DNA of 8,792 nt from contig PKYX01000407.1 in NCBI GenBank assembly GCA_003132825.1, forward strand, positions 1 to 8,792, in the 5' to 3' direction. Numbering within the stretch: the stretch's first letter is position 1; the number at the start of each line of letters is the position of its first letter. Positions 1-6,442 of the stretch are shown here, one piece after another. Source of the stretch: Acidobacteriaceae bacterium. GTDB taxonomy: Bacteria; Acidobacteriota; Terriglobia; Terriglobales; Acidobacteriaceae. Below the pieces are notes generated by a model. That model saw only the letters and a list, made by a program, of their open reading frames with translations. It did no database searches and had not been told where the DNA came from. A program made the translations under genes and the position numbers.

Positions 1-413
1 CCGACCATGACCGACAACTTTCCTTGCTGCAAGGTAATGACGCTTCCCGAAACTGGCGAATCCACCATGTCAGCGCCTTTCTCGCGGACTTTCGCGGCCA
101 GAGCGCGGCTGGCGGCGGGACTGATCGTACTCATGTCGATCAAGACCTTGCCCTGGCTCAGCCCAGCCAGCACTCCGTCCGCCCCGTCGCTGACGGCCGC
201 GATCGCGGCCGAGTTAGTGACCATGGCGAAGGTGAAATCGGCGGCCGCGGCGACGGCGCGGGGGGAGTCCGCCCAGCGCATGCCCTGGTCAATCAACCAT
301 TGCGCCTTGGAGCGAGTCCGGTTGTATCCCGTCACGCTGTGACCCTTGCTGAGCAGCCGATTCACCATCTGGCTGCCCATCACTCCGAGACCGACAAATC
401 CGAGATTGGCCAT
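1..413 (-). CDS. NAD(P)-dependent beta-hydroxyacid dehydrogenase (3-hydroxyisobutyrate dehydrogenase / semialdehyde reductase family), 3' end missing
   Basis: I translated this from the complementary strand; 137 codons of the N-terminal half are present and the rest lies beyond the left edge. A Rossmann nucleotide-binding motif GFVGLGVMG sits at residues 5-13. The NRT at residues 31-33 after the second beta strand is the pattern that usually goes with NADP(H) preference in this family. The substrate-binding signature DSPVSGS is at residues 118-124, followed by QQGKLSVMV, matching the family's 'PVSGS..A..G.L..MVGG' block. The catalytic lysine (usually near residue 170) is not in the window. 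Family members reversibly interconvert 3-hydroxy or omega-hydroxy acids and semialdehydes (3-hydroxyisobutyrate, tartronate, succinic semialdehyde, glyoxylate); which substrate applies here cannot be decided. The ATG lies 18 nt after the regulator's stop codon, so it is very probably the third gene of the operon. Its ribosome binding site is weak, which suggests translational coupling. The enzyme should be cytoplasmic. Confidence 0.9.
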   Translation of the reverse strand, partial: MANLGFVGLGVMGSQMVNRLLSKGHSVTGYNRTRSKAQWLIDQGMRWADSPRAVAAAADFTFAMVTNSAAIAAVSDGADGVLAGLSQGKVLIDMSTISPAASRALAAKVREKGADMVDSPVSGSVITLQQGKLSVMV

Positions 414-431
414 GGGTGCGCCTGCGTACGA

Positions 432-1157
432 CTAGGAGCGAGATTTTGCCACCGGCAGATCCGGGTCAGGGGCGGCGCGCGAATCCTCGCGCACCTGCTG
501 CAAGTGCGCCCGCATAGCCTCGCGGGCCTTCCCGGGATCACGTTGCTCGATGGCTTCGAGGATGCGCTGGTGGTGGAACTGCCCGCGCTCGGGTCCGCCT
601 TCCACGCGGAAGATGCGCAGCCGCTGCTCCCGCAGCACGCCCACGATCGAATCGAGCAAGGATAGAATCAGGGGATTCGCCGCCGCCTCAGCCAGCGAGA
701 GATGGAAATCGAGATCGGCTTCGATATAGGCCTCGGGGTCGGCCCGCGAACGGCCCATCACGGCAAAGGCCTCCCGCAAGCCGGCCAAATGCTGCTCCTC
801 GATGCGGGTTGCCGCCAAGGCGGCGATCTCAGGCTCGAGAATCGCGCGCACTTCCGCCAGGTACAGGGAACCCTCCGGCTGGCCAATCTTGATCATCCGA
901 TCGAGCGACTGCCGGATGTTTTCCGAGGTGCCGTCGGTGATGAAGGTACCGCGCCCGGAGTAGGCTTCGAGCAATCCCTTTTCCCGCAGCGTCTTGACCG
1001 CCTCGCGGACCGCGGTCCGGCTGACCCCAAATTGCTGGGCCAGTTCTCGTTCCGCCGGTAGTTGATCTCCGGGTTTGAGCGCACCCTGCATGATCGAGTC
1101 CTCGATCTGCTGCACGATCTGCTCATAAAGGCGCGATGTCTGGACGACTTTGTACAC
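432..1157 (-). CDS. FadR-subfamily GntR transcriptional regulator (winged HTH + FCD domain)
   Basis: A 241-residue DNA-binding repressor or activator. The N-terminal winged helix-turn-helix covers about residues 5-75, with the GntR signature GDQLPAERELAQQFGVSRT (30-48), AVREAVKTLREKGLLE and the wing SGRGTF. The C-terminal FCD effector domain (about 97-222) keeps the expected metal/carboxylate ligands: D148 and H152 in DLDFHLSLAEAAANP, H196 in HHQRILEAI and H218 in MRAHLQ. FCD regulators typically sense organic acids. I chose the GTG at 1157 because GGAGGAG (1163-1169, minus strand) lies 5 nt upstream and the HTH begins right after it. An in-frame ATG at 1205 would add 16 unconserved residues (MAKTARRAVG...) and falls inside an 8-bp hairpin arm. 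The gene sits between the aldehyde dehydrogenase and the beta-hydroxyacid dehydrogenase, so it would be autoregulated if it binds the operators at 2678-2790. The role is clear; the effector is unknown. Confidence 0.94.
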   Translation of the reverse strand: MYKVVQTSRLYEQIVQQIEDSIMQGALKPGDQLPAERELAQQFGVSRTAVREAVKTLREKGLLEAYSGRGTFITDGTSENIRQSLDRMIKIGQPEGSLYLAEVRAILEPEIAALAATRIEEQHLAGLREAFAVMGRSRADPEAYIEADLDFHLSLAEAAANPLILSLLDSIVGVLREQRLRIFRVEGGPERGQFHHQRILEAIEQRDPGKAREAMRAHLQQVREDSRAAPDPDLPVAKSRS

Positions 1158-1162
1158 GCACT

Positions 1163-1169
1163 CTCCTCC
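1163..1169 (-). promoter_or_regulatory. Strong Shine-Dalgarno deciding the GntR regulator start
   Basis: On the minus strand GGAGGAG ends 5 nt before GTG (1157-1155). It is the best ribosome binding site near this gene and places the start 16 codons downstream of the first possible ATG (1205). Confidence 0.7.
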
Positions 1170-1197
1170 GCCCATCCCCACTGCACGTCGGGCAGTC

Positions 1198-1221
1198 TTG
1201 GCCATGCTTCCGGATGGCCAA
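1198..1221 (-). repeat. Perfect 8-bp inverted repeat (intercistronic hairpin) between aldehyde dehydrogenase and regulator genes
   Basis: TTGGCCAT (1198-1205) and ATGGCCAA (1214-1221) are exact reverse complements around an 8-nt loop. The hairpin lies in the 84-nt gap between the aldehyde dehydrogenase stop and the regulator's GTG. No T-run follows it in the direction of transcription, so it does not look like an intrinsic terminator. It could stabilise the upstream mRNA, mark a processing site, or reduce expression of the regulator relative to the enzyme. A second smaller stem (CTGC/GCAG, 1181-1195) lies next to it, closer to the regulator start. Confidence 0.55.
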
Positions 1222-1241
1222 TTTCGCCACCCACCGTCATT

Positions 1242-2615
1242 TCAGGAAGCCATCTGTATCCACACGGTTTTTGTATTCGTAAATTCGCGAATCCCGTGAA
1301 CTCCCAGTTCCCGGCCGTGCCCGGAATATTTCACGCCCCCGAAAGGAAGCCGCGGGTCCGAGGCCACCATCCGGTTGATGAAGACCATGCCCGCGTCGAT
1401 TTCATTCACCAAACGCTCGCGTTCATTGGCATCGTTGGTCCAGGCGCTCGCGCCCAGGCCAAAGCGGCTGTCGTTGGCAATCCGGATGGCGTCGTCGAGG
1501 TCTTTCGCCCGGAACATCGAAGCCACGGGACCGAACAGCTCTTCCCGATAGGCGGGGGAGTCGACGGGAATATCGGTCAGGACCGTAGGCGCGTAGAAAT
1601 TGCCCGCGCGCTCCAGGCGCTTCGCTCCGGTCAGCACCCGAGCCCCTAGGGCAATGGTCTTCTGCACATCCGCGTCCAGGCTTGTGACCCCGTCAGCGGT
1701 CGCCAGCGGTCCGAGTTCCGTGCTCTCATCGAGCGGATCGCCGATCCGGAGCGCTTCCATTTTCTGAACGAACAATCGTTCAAACTTGTCCGCAATCGGA
1801 TTGGCGAGGATGAACCGTTTGGCGGAAATGCAAGACTGCCCGTTGTTCCCGATTCGTGCCTTGACGCCGGTCGCGACCGCCTCTTCGAGATTGGCGCTGG
1901 GCATGACGATAAAAGGATCGCTGCCCCCCAGTTCGAGGACCACTTTCTTGATTCTCTTGGCGGCTCCGATCCCCACCTGTTTGCCCGCTTCTTCGCTGCC
2001 CGTGAGCGTAGCCGCCACCACCCGCGAATCGTTCAGAATTCCGTCGACCTTTTGCGAGCTGATGAGCAGAGTTTGAAACACCCCATCGGGGAAACCGGCA
2101 CGGCGCACAATGTCTTCGATGGCGAGTGCACACTGCGGAACGTTCGAGGCGTGCTTTAGAAGTCCCACATTGCCTGCCATCAAGGCCGGCGCCACAAAAC
2201 GCATGACTTGCCAGAAGGGATAGTTCCAGGGCATCACCGCCAGCACGGGACCGAGCGGCTGGTACTGGATATAGCTGCGGCTGGCTGTCGTCTCCACCGT
2301 CTCATCGGCCAGGAAGCGTTCCCCATTTTCGGCGTAGTAGCGGCAGGCCCACGCACATTTCACCGCTTCCTCGACCGCCGCGCGCACCGGCTTGCCCATT
2401 TCAAGAGTCATGATCCGGGCCAGAGTCTCCTTTTCGCTTTCGAGAATCTCGGCGGCCCGGGTCATCATTCGCGCCCGTTCTCGGAATGGCACTTTCCGGT
2501 ATTTGTAAAAAGCGGCAGCCGCCCGCTCCAGACGCTGGTCGATCTGCGAATCTGACAGGGGCTCGAAGGTTTTCAAGAGCTGTCCAGTTGCAGGGTTGAT
2601 ACTGGCAATCGCCAT
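1242..2615 (-). CDS. NAD(P)-dependent aldehyde dehydrogenase, succinate-semialdehyde dehydrogenase type (Sad/GabD1-like)
   Basis: A 457-residue cytoplasmic enzyme of the aldehyde dehydrogenase superfamily, full length for the Sad/GabD1 branch. It opens with the class-typical INPATGQ (6-12). Visible catalytic elements are MPWNYPFWQ (128-136, with N131 for the oxyanion), K154 in LLKHAS for cofactor binding, TGSEEAG (205-211), the general base E228 in LELGGSDP, nucleophile C262 in NNGQSCISAKR, and E359 in EELFGP. The C-terminal block VASDPRLPFGGVKYSG (417-432) is typical of NAD-dependent succinate-semialdehyde dehydrogenases, which oxidise succinic semialdehyde to succinate and so feed the citrate cycle. 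Related semialdehydes remain possible. It is the first gene of the minus-strand operon, followed by the GntR regulator and the beta-hydroxyacid dehydrogenase. A GAGGA element lies about 11 nt before the ATG. Expression probably starts from the divergent region, where an operator-like repeat overlaps its candidate -10. Confidence 0.94.
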   Translation of the reverse strand: MAIASINPATGQLLKTFEPLSDSQIDQRLERAAAAFYKYRKVPFRERARMMTRAAEILESEKETLARIMTLEMGKPVRAAVEEAVKCAWACRYYAENGERFLADETVETTASRSYIQYQPLGPVLAVMPWNYPFWQVMRFVAPALMAGNVGLLKHASNVPQCALAIEDIVRRAGFPDGVFQTLLISSQKVDGILNDSRVVAATLTGSEEAGKQVGIGAAKRIKKVVLELGGSDPFIVMPSANLEEAVATGVKARIGNNGQSCISAKRFILANPIADKFERLFVQKMEALRIGDPLDESTELGPLATADGVTSLDADVQKTIALGARVLTGAKRLERAGNFYAPTVLTDIPVDSPAYREELFGPVASMFRAKDLDDAIRIANDSRFGLGASAWTNDANERERLVNEIDAGMVFINRMVASDPRLPFGGVKYSGHGRELGVHGIREFTNTKTVWIQMAS

Positions 2616-2677
2616 TTCGGTAACGTCCTCGAAGATCTCGCAGCGGATGTCGAGCCGAGGGGAGCAGCCCCGGTTCG

Positions 2678-2696
2678 TGGTCCGACAACTCTACCA
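2678..2696 (-). promoter_or_regulatory. FadR/GntR-type operator, copy 1 (dehydrogenase-operon side)
   Basis: The sequence TGGTCCGACAACTCTACCA matches the reverse complement of 2772-2790 at 18 of 19 positions; the only difference is the base at the centre of the core. Positions 2678-2688 form the near-palindrome TGGTC-C-GACAA, which resembles the TGGTC-N-GACCA type recognised by FadR-subfamily GntR proteins. A candidate minus-strand -10 (TATGGT, 2698-2693) overlaps its inner edge, so binding there would be expected to repress. That the neighbouring GntR protein binds it is my inference. Confidence 0.7.
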
Positions 2697-2720
2697 TAAA
2701 TTGTATTTGTGCCGCTACAA
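2693..2720 (-). promoter_or_regulatory. Candidate promoter for the aldehyde dehydrogenase operon
   Basis: On the minus strand TTGTAG (2720-2715) is followed after a 16-nt spacer by TATGGT (2698-2693). Both are moderate matches to sigma-70 boxes. The -10 overlaps operator copy 1. The assignment is tentative because only sequence similarity supports it. Confidence 0.4.
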
Positions 2721-2730
2721 GTCGCCACTA

Positions 2731-2751
2731 TCTAATGGCTTCTAATGGCTT
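2731..2751 (+). repeat. Tandem 10-bp duplication TCTAATGGCT
   Basis: TCTAATGGCT occurs twice head-to-tail (2731-2740 and 2741-2750), with the periodicity extending one base further. It lies midway between the two operators, and the second copy runs directly into TTGACA. It may be a slippage product that changed the operator spacing by about one helical turn. Confidence 0.85.
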
Positions 2752-2780
2752 GACATGGCCTTCTCATATGGTGGTAGAGT
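2750..2780 (+). promoter_or_regulatory. Candidate promoter for the TonB-dependent receptor gene
   Basis: A consensus -35 box TTGACA lies at 2750-2755. The -10 is ambiguous. TAGAGT (2775-2780) has a long 19-nt spacer, while TATGGT (2767-2772) mirrors the minus-strand -10 but is too close to this -35. Either choice overlaps or abuts operator copy 2. Confidence 0.45.
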
Positions 2781-2790
2781 TGTCCGACCA
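2772..2790 (+). promoter_or_regulatory. FadR/GntR-type operator, copy 2 (receptor side)
   Basis: TGGTAGAGTTGTCCGACCA is the inverted partner of 2678-2696 with one mismatch. Its core TTGTC-C-GACCA (2780-2790) is a near-palindrome. The two core centres (2683 and 2785) are 102 bp apart, close to ten helical turns, which would permit looping or cooperative binding. It lies just upstream of the receptor's ribosome binding site (GGAGG, 2802-2806), so occupancy should block initiation toward the receptor gene. Confidence 0.7.
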
Positions 2791-2811
2791 AAACGACCGG
2801 CGGAGGTCCGT

Positions 2812-5800
2812 ATGCATTCCATGAAGGTTGGGATCGGCGTGCCGACATACTTCAGGAAGATGAAATGGGTTCGAGCTCTGGCTGCTGGTCTTGCGCTGCT
2901 GCTCGTATCTCTGCCCACTCTAGCGCAGTCAAATGCCGGGCGAATTCTGGGAACCGTGACCGACCAGACGGGCGCGGCTCTGCCGGGCGCGACCGTCACC
3001 ATCAGCGATCTCGAGCGGGGCACGAATCGGGTCCTCTCGACCGACGAGGCTGGAACCTACGTGGCTCCGGATCTGTTGCCGGGCAACTACAGCATCCGGG
3101 CGACCGCCCGGAGCTTCAAGAGCGTCGAACGCACGCGGGTCGAGGTCGAAGTGGCTGCGGATGTGCGCGTCGACTTCTCGCTCCCGCCGGGCGAGGCCTC
3201 AGAGACGATCACGGTGACCGAAGAGGTTCCGATGCTCAACCTCACCTCCTCAACCCTCGGCGGGACGCTCAGCAACAAGCAGATCAATGACCTGCCATTG
3301 AATGGGCGAAATTACGAGAACCTGCTGCAGCTGCGGCCCGGCGTGATGCGCTATCCGGGTGGCGGATTCTCGACCACGAGCACCAACGGCCTGCGCGCCG
3401 AAGACAACGTGTACATCATCGACGGTCTCTATGACAGCGAGCCCTTTTCCGGCCAGGGCATCATCAATGGCGCGGGCATTGCCGGGGATTCGGCGACCAT
3501 TCTGCCGATCGATGCGATTCAGGAGTTCACTCTGCAGGAGAATCCCGCGGCGGAATATGGCTGGAAGCCGGGAGCGATCGTGAATGTGGGGCTGAAGTCG
3601 GGCACCAATAAGGTGCACGGAACCGGCTACGGTTTCTACCGCGACGGCATCTTCGACGCACGCAACTACTTCAACCCGGTCACATCTCCGAAAACACCTC
3701 GCGCCTTGAAGCAGTACGGCGGCACTCTCGGCGGAGCTTTGATCAAAGACAAGCTCTTCTACTTTGGCGGCTTCGAAGGGCAACACTATACCGTCGGGAA
3801 CTCCTTTGGGGGTATCAGCAGCCCGGCTACGGTGTCTCTCGGGGGAGATCCGGCGAACAGCATCCCGGACGCCATCGCCGCCTTGCAGGCCGCCACCATC
3901 CCCCTGAGTACGGTCAGCCTGGGAATCGCGGGCTGCACGGTGACGGGCGCGGCACCCTCCGGGGTCAGTTGCAACGGCAAGGGATTCCCCACCAACCTGG
4001 GCACCAATCCCAACGGTCCCACCGCCATCGTGAACGGTTTTCCCAACAAAGTCGCTTCCAACAACGGTGTGGGGAAAATCGACTACCACTTGAATGAAAC
4101 CAACACCGTAAGCGGCATGTATTTTTTCGGCAATAACTCGGGAACGGTCGAGGACGTTCCCGGCCTGTTGCAACCCCAGTGGTTGACCTTGATCCACACC
4201 CGCGCCCAAGTGTTCGGGACCAACTGGGTATGGGCTCCCAGTTCCCGCTGGGTCAACGAAGCCAGATTCGGCTACAACCGCCTGTACCAGCCCACCTACC
4301 CCGCGGACCACGATGTGCCGGCCTCATCCTACGGCGGCCTCGATACCGGCGTGCCTTTCAGCCCTCTGACTGGCGGCTTGCCCCGCATCGCCATCAGCGG
4401 ATTCAAGAGCCCGGTGGGGGGGACCTTGGGCGGTTTCAAATGGCCGAAACTACAGGGCCCAGACACCATCATCCAGTTCGTCGATCATCTCTCCTACACC
4501 CAAGGGAAACACGCTTTCAAGTTTGGCGGCGAAATCCATCGTGACGGGGTGAACGGTGGCGCCTATGGCGCGGCCCGGGGCAGTATCGCCTTCGGGGGCG
4601 GAGCCGCATTCGCCAATTCAACTCCCTTGGAAGATTTTTTCGCCGGGGTGCCGTCGCAAGCCGGGCCCACTCCGGCCGGGGCCGTGCTCTCCGGGAACCC
4701 GGCTCGCCAGCTCAGCAATTGGGCTTATGCCGGCTTCTTTCAGGATGACTGGCGCGCCGCGAAAACCTTGACTTTGAATTTTGGTCTGCGCTACGAGCTC
4801 AACACCGTCATCAAGGAAGCCAACAATCTCATCGGCAACTTTGATCCGAGCGTCGGACTGGTGCAGGTGGGCAAACAGATCAGCTCCCCTTATAGCGGCG
4901 ATCACCGTGATTTTGCGCCGCGCGCCGGCTTTGCCTGGGACCCGACCGGCAAGGGCACAACCGTCATCCGGGCGGGCGGGGGCTTGATGTATGAAACCAT
5001 CAACTGGGAATCGTTCCTGGCTTTCAATAACAGCTTTGGTCTCACCAGTATTCCCACCGGAGCTTCGCTCAACGGGACGCCGGGCGGCGGCTCAATCCAA
5101 GTCGGCAACCTTACCTTTTCCAGTTTGCCCAACTACAACACCGGCCCGGTCTTTGGCAACCTCAGCTCCGCCAACCTCAGTTGCTCAACCGCTGCGCCTT
5201 GTTCGATTCTCGGAGTCGACCCGAACCTCACCACTCCTTACGTCTATAACTGGACTTTGAACGTGCAGCACGCGGTCACGAACAATCTCTCCTTCGAGAT
5301 GGCGTACGTGGGCAACCACGGCTCGAATCTGATGGGCACTCGCGACATTAACCAGCCGACGCCCGCCGGCACCTTCCCCTTCGCCCAGTTCCCCTATTTG
5401 GCCAACATCTATCAGATGGGGAACATTTATCGCTCAAACTACAACGCCCTGCAGAGCACCCTGACCGCGCGCAACTTTCATGGCTTGGGTCTGGTGGCAG
5501 GCTACACCTATGGCCACGCCCTCGATGACGTTTCCGCCAACTGGGACTTTGGTGCGGGACTCGGTCTCCCCCAGGACTCGGCTCATCCCGGGCGAGAATA
5601 CGCGAACAGCGACTTCGACATGCGGCAGCGCCTCACCCTTTCGATCACCTATGCCATCCCGGGGAAACGGGGATTCGGAGAGATGCTCGAGGGTTGGCAG
5701 ATTAACTCGATTGTGACCCTCGACAGCCCGCAATACTGGCCGGTGATTGACACCGGAACCAATGTGAGCGGGAGCGGCGAGGGCCACGATCGCTGGGACT

Positions 5801-6294
5801 TCTTTGGCGATCCGAACGACTTCAGGTCGGGACCGACTTCGATCCCGTACTTTGCTCCTGGGGCCAGCAACATGCCGTCTGCCTGCGTCGCCGATGCGGC
5901 GGCAGTCGGGGCTACGGCTTCGCTCAACCAGTTTGGCTGCTATGCCAAAGGGCGCTCGGTCATGATCCCTCCCGCGCTCGGAACCTTCGGCACGATGGGC
6001 CGCAACATCTTTCCCGACTCGGGCTTCCGCAACTGGGATTTTTCGGTGGCCAAGAACTGGAAACTTGGAGAACGGGTGAGTGCCCAGTTTCGCGCCGAGT
6101 TCTTCAATATCCTGAACCATCCTAACTTCGCCAATCCTTACGGAGGACAGAACGGTTTTGGCGACAACGATCCCTCGGCCGCCGGGCCGCCCTTCGGTTG
6201 CGGCTGCGCGACGCCCGACGTAGCCGCCGCCAATCCGGTGATCGGGTCAGGCGGCAGCCGTGCGACCCAGTTCGGCCTGAAATTCATCTTTTAG
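2812..6294 (+). CDS. Oar-like TonB-dependent outer-membrane receptor with N-terminal carboxypeptidase-regulatory-like domain
   Basis: A 1160-residue outer-membrane protein. A signal peptide lies at residues 17-40 (MKWVRALAAGLALLL..., probable cleavage after PTLA or LAQ). A carboxypeptidase-regulatory-like beta-sandwich spans about 43-125 (GRILGTVTDQTGAALPGATV ... LLPGNYSIRATA). The plug domain covers about 150-265, with LPLNGRNYENLLQLRPGV (161-178), YIIDGLYD, DAIQEFTLQENPAAEYG and VNVGLKSGTNKVHG. A long 22-strand-type barrel ends in FGLKFIF, with the terminal aromatic needed for BAM-dependent insertion. I chose ATG 2812 because GGAGG lies 5 nt upstream; ATG 2821 and ATG 2860 are alternatives, the last giving a more usual signal-peptide length. 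Starting at 2755 would put the operator and ribosome binding site inside the gene. Such receptors import large or scarce ligands using TonB energy. The ligand is unknown, and the neighbours suggest a precursor of an organic acid or semialdehyde. I see no clear TonB box. Confidence 0.93.
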   Translation: MHSMKVGIGVPTYFRKMKWVRALAAGLALLLVSLPTLAQSNAGRILGTVTDQTGAALPGATVTISDLERGTNRVLSTDEAGTYVAPDLLPGNYSIRATARSFKSVERTRVEVEVAADVRVDFSLPPGEASETITVTEEVPMLNLTSSTLGGTLSNKQINDLPLNGRNYENLLQLRPGVMRYPGGGFSTTSTNGLRAEDNVYIIDGLYDSEPFSGQGIINGAGIAGDSATILPIDAIQEFTLQENPAAEYGWKPGAIVNVGLKSGTNKVHGTGYGFYRDGIFDARNYFNPVTSPKTPRALKQYGGTLGGALIKDKLFYFGGFEGQHYTVGNSFGGISSPATVSLGGDPANSIPDAIAALQAATIPLSTVSLGIAGCTVTGAAPSGVSCNGKGFPTNLGTNPNGPTAIVNGFPNKVASNNGVGKIDYHLNETNTVSGMYFFGNNSGTVEDVPGLLQPQWLTLIHTRAQVFGTNWVWAPSSRWVNEARFGYNRLYQPTYPADHDVPASSYGGLDTGVPFSPLTGGLPRIAISGFKSPVGGTLGGFKWPKLQGPDTIIQFVDHLSYTQGKHAFKFGGEIHRDGVNGGAYGAARGSIAFGGGAAFANSTPLEDFFAGVPSQAGPTPAGAVLSGNPARQLSNWAYAGFFQDDWRAAKTLTLNFGLRYELNTVIKEANNLIGNFDPSVGLVQVGKQISSPYSGDHRDFAPRAGFAWDPTGKGTTVIRAGGGLMYETINWESFLAFNNSFGLTSIPTGASLNGTPGGGSIQVGNLTFSSLPNYNTGPVFGNLSSANLSCSTAAPCSILGVDPNLTTPYVYNWTLNVQHAVTNNLSFEMAYVGNHGSNLMGTRDINQPTPAGTFPFAQFPYLANIYQMGNIYRSNYNALQSTLTARNFHGLGLVAGYTYGHALDDVSANWDFGAGLGLPQDSAHPGREYANSDFDMRQRLTLSITYAIPGKRGFGEMLEGWQINSIVTLDSPQYWPVIDTGTNVSGSGEGHDRWDFFGDPNDFRSGPTSIPYFAPGASNMPSACVADAAAVGATASLNQFGCYAKGRSVMIPPALGTFGTMGRNIFPDSGFRNWDFSVAKNWKLGERVSAQFRAEFFNILNHPNFANPYGGQNGFGDNDPSAAGPPFGCGCATPDVAAANPVIGSGGSRATQFGLKFIF

Positions 6295-6299
6295 CGGGC

Positions 6300-6331
6300 G
6301 TTCGATTCACTGGCGATCGAGTTTTGCTTTT
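6300..6331 (+). terminator. Weak terminator-like hairpin after the receptor gene
   Basis: TCGAT (6302-6306) pairs with ATCGA (6316-6320) around a 9-nt loop, with two outer G-U wobbles, and is followed by the T-rich tract GTTTTGCTTTT. The stem is short, so termination would be partial at best. It could lower expression of the hydrolase relative to the receptor. Confidence 0.35.
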
Positions 6332-6391
6332 CGCGGATGGCCGAGCGCCGCCTAAGACTTCGGATCCGAGAAACTCCCGCGGTTTGGCGGT

Positions 6392-6406
6392 CCTCGGCGA
6401 CCGAGG
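6392..6406 (+). repeat. Short perfect hairpin upstream of the hydrolase gene
   Basis: CCTCGG and CCGAGG pair perfectly around a CGA loop. There is no T-run, so it is not a terminator. It lies in the 148-nt leader between the receptor and the hydrolase, 18 nt before the ribosome binding site, and could influence mRNA stability. Confidence 0.4.
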
Positions 6407-6424
6407 GAGCTGACCGAATCTTCC

Positions 6425-6432
6425 GAGGAGGG
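6425..6432 (+). promoter_or_regulatory. Ribosome binding site of the alpha/beta hydrolase
   Basis: GAGGAGGG lies 10 nt upstream of ATG 6443. It is a strong match that supports this start. Confidence 0.65.
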
Positions 6433-6442
6433 CAACCAGACC

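Larger units (their letters stand above)
2616..2811. promoter_or_regulatory. Divergent control region between the dehydrogenase operon and the TonB receptor gene
   Basis: This 196-bp spacer separates two divergent transcription units. It contains a pair of inverted 19-bp operator-like repeats (2678-2696 and 2772-2790), a candidate promoter facing each way, and a tandem 10-bp duplication (2731-2751). It is more AT-rich in the middle than the flanking genes, as expected of a promoter region. Confidence 0.75.

Noticed and set aside
24..665. 213-codon plus-strand open frame over the dehydrogenase and regulator genes
   Set aside because: The complementary strand encodes clear GntR and beta-hydroxyacid dehydrogenase motifs. 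This frame is a codon-bias shadow without family features.
2755..2811. Upstream ATG extending the receptor by 19 residues
   Set aside because: It overlaps the TTGACA box, would place operator copy 2 and the GGAGG ribosome binding site within coding sequence, and adds residues that do not belong to a signal peptide.
3250..4311. Long open frame (353 codons) on the minus strand inside the receptor gene
   Set aside because: It is antisense to the well-supported TonB receptor, its translation shows no recognisable domain, and long antisense frames are common in GC-rich genes.
5434..6120. 228-codon minus-strand open frame inside the receptor barrel
   Set aside because: It is antisense to conserved receptor sequence, with no motif and no credible ribosome binding site.
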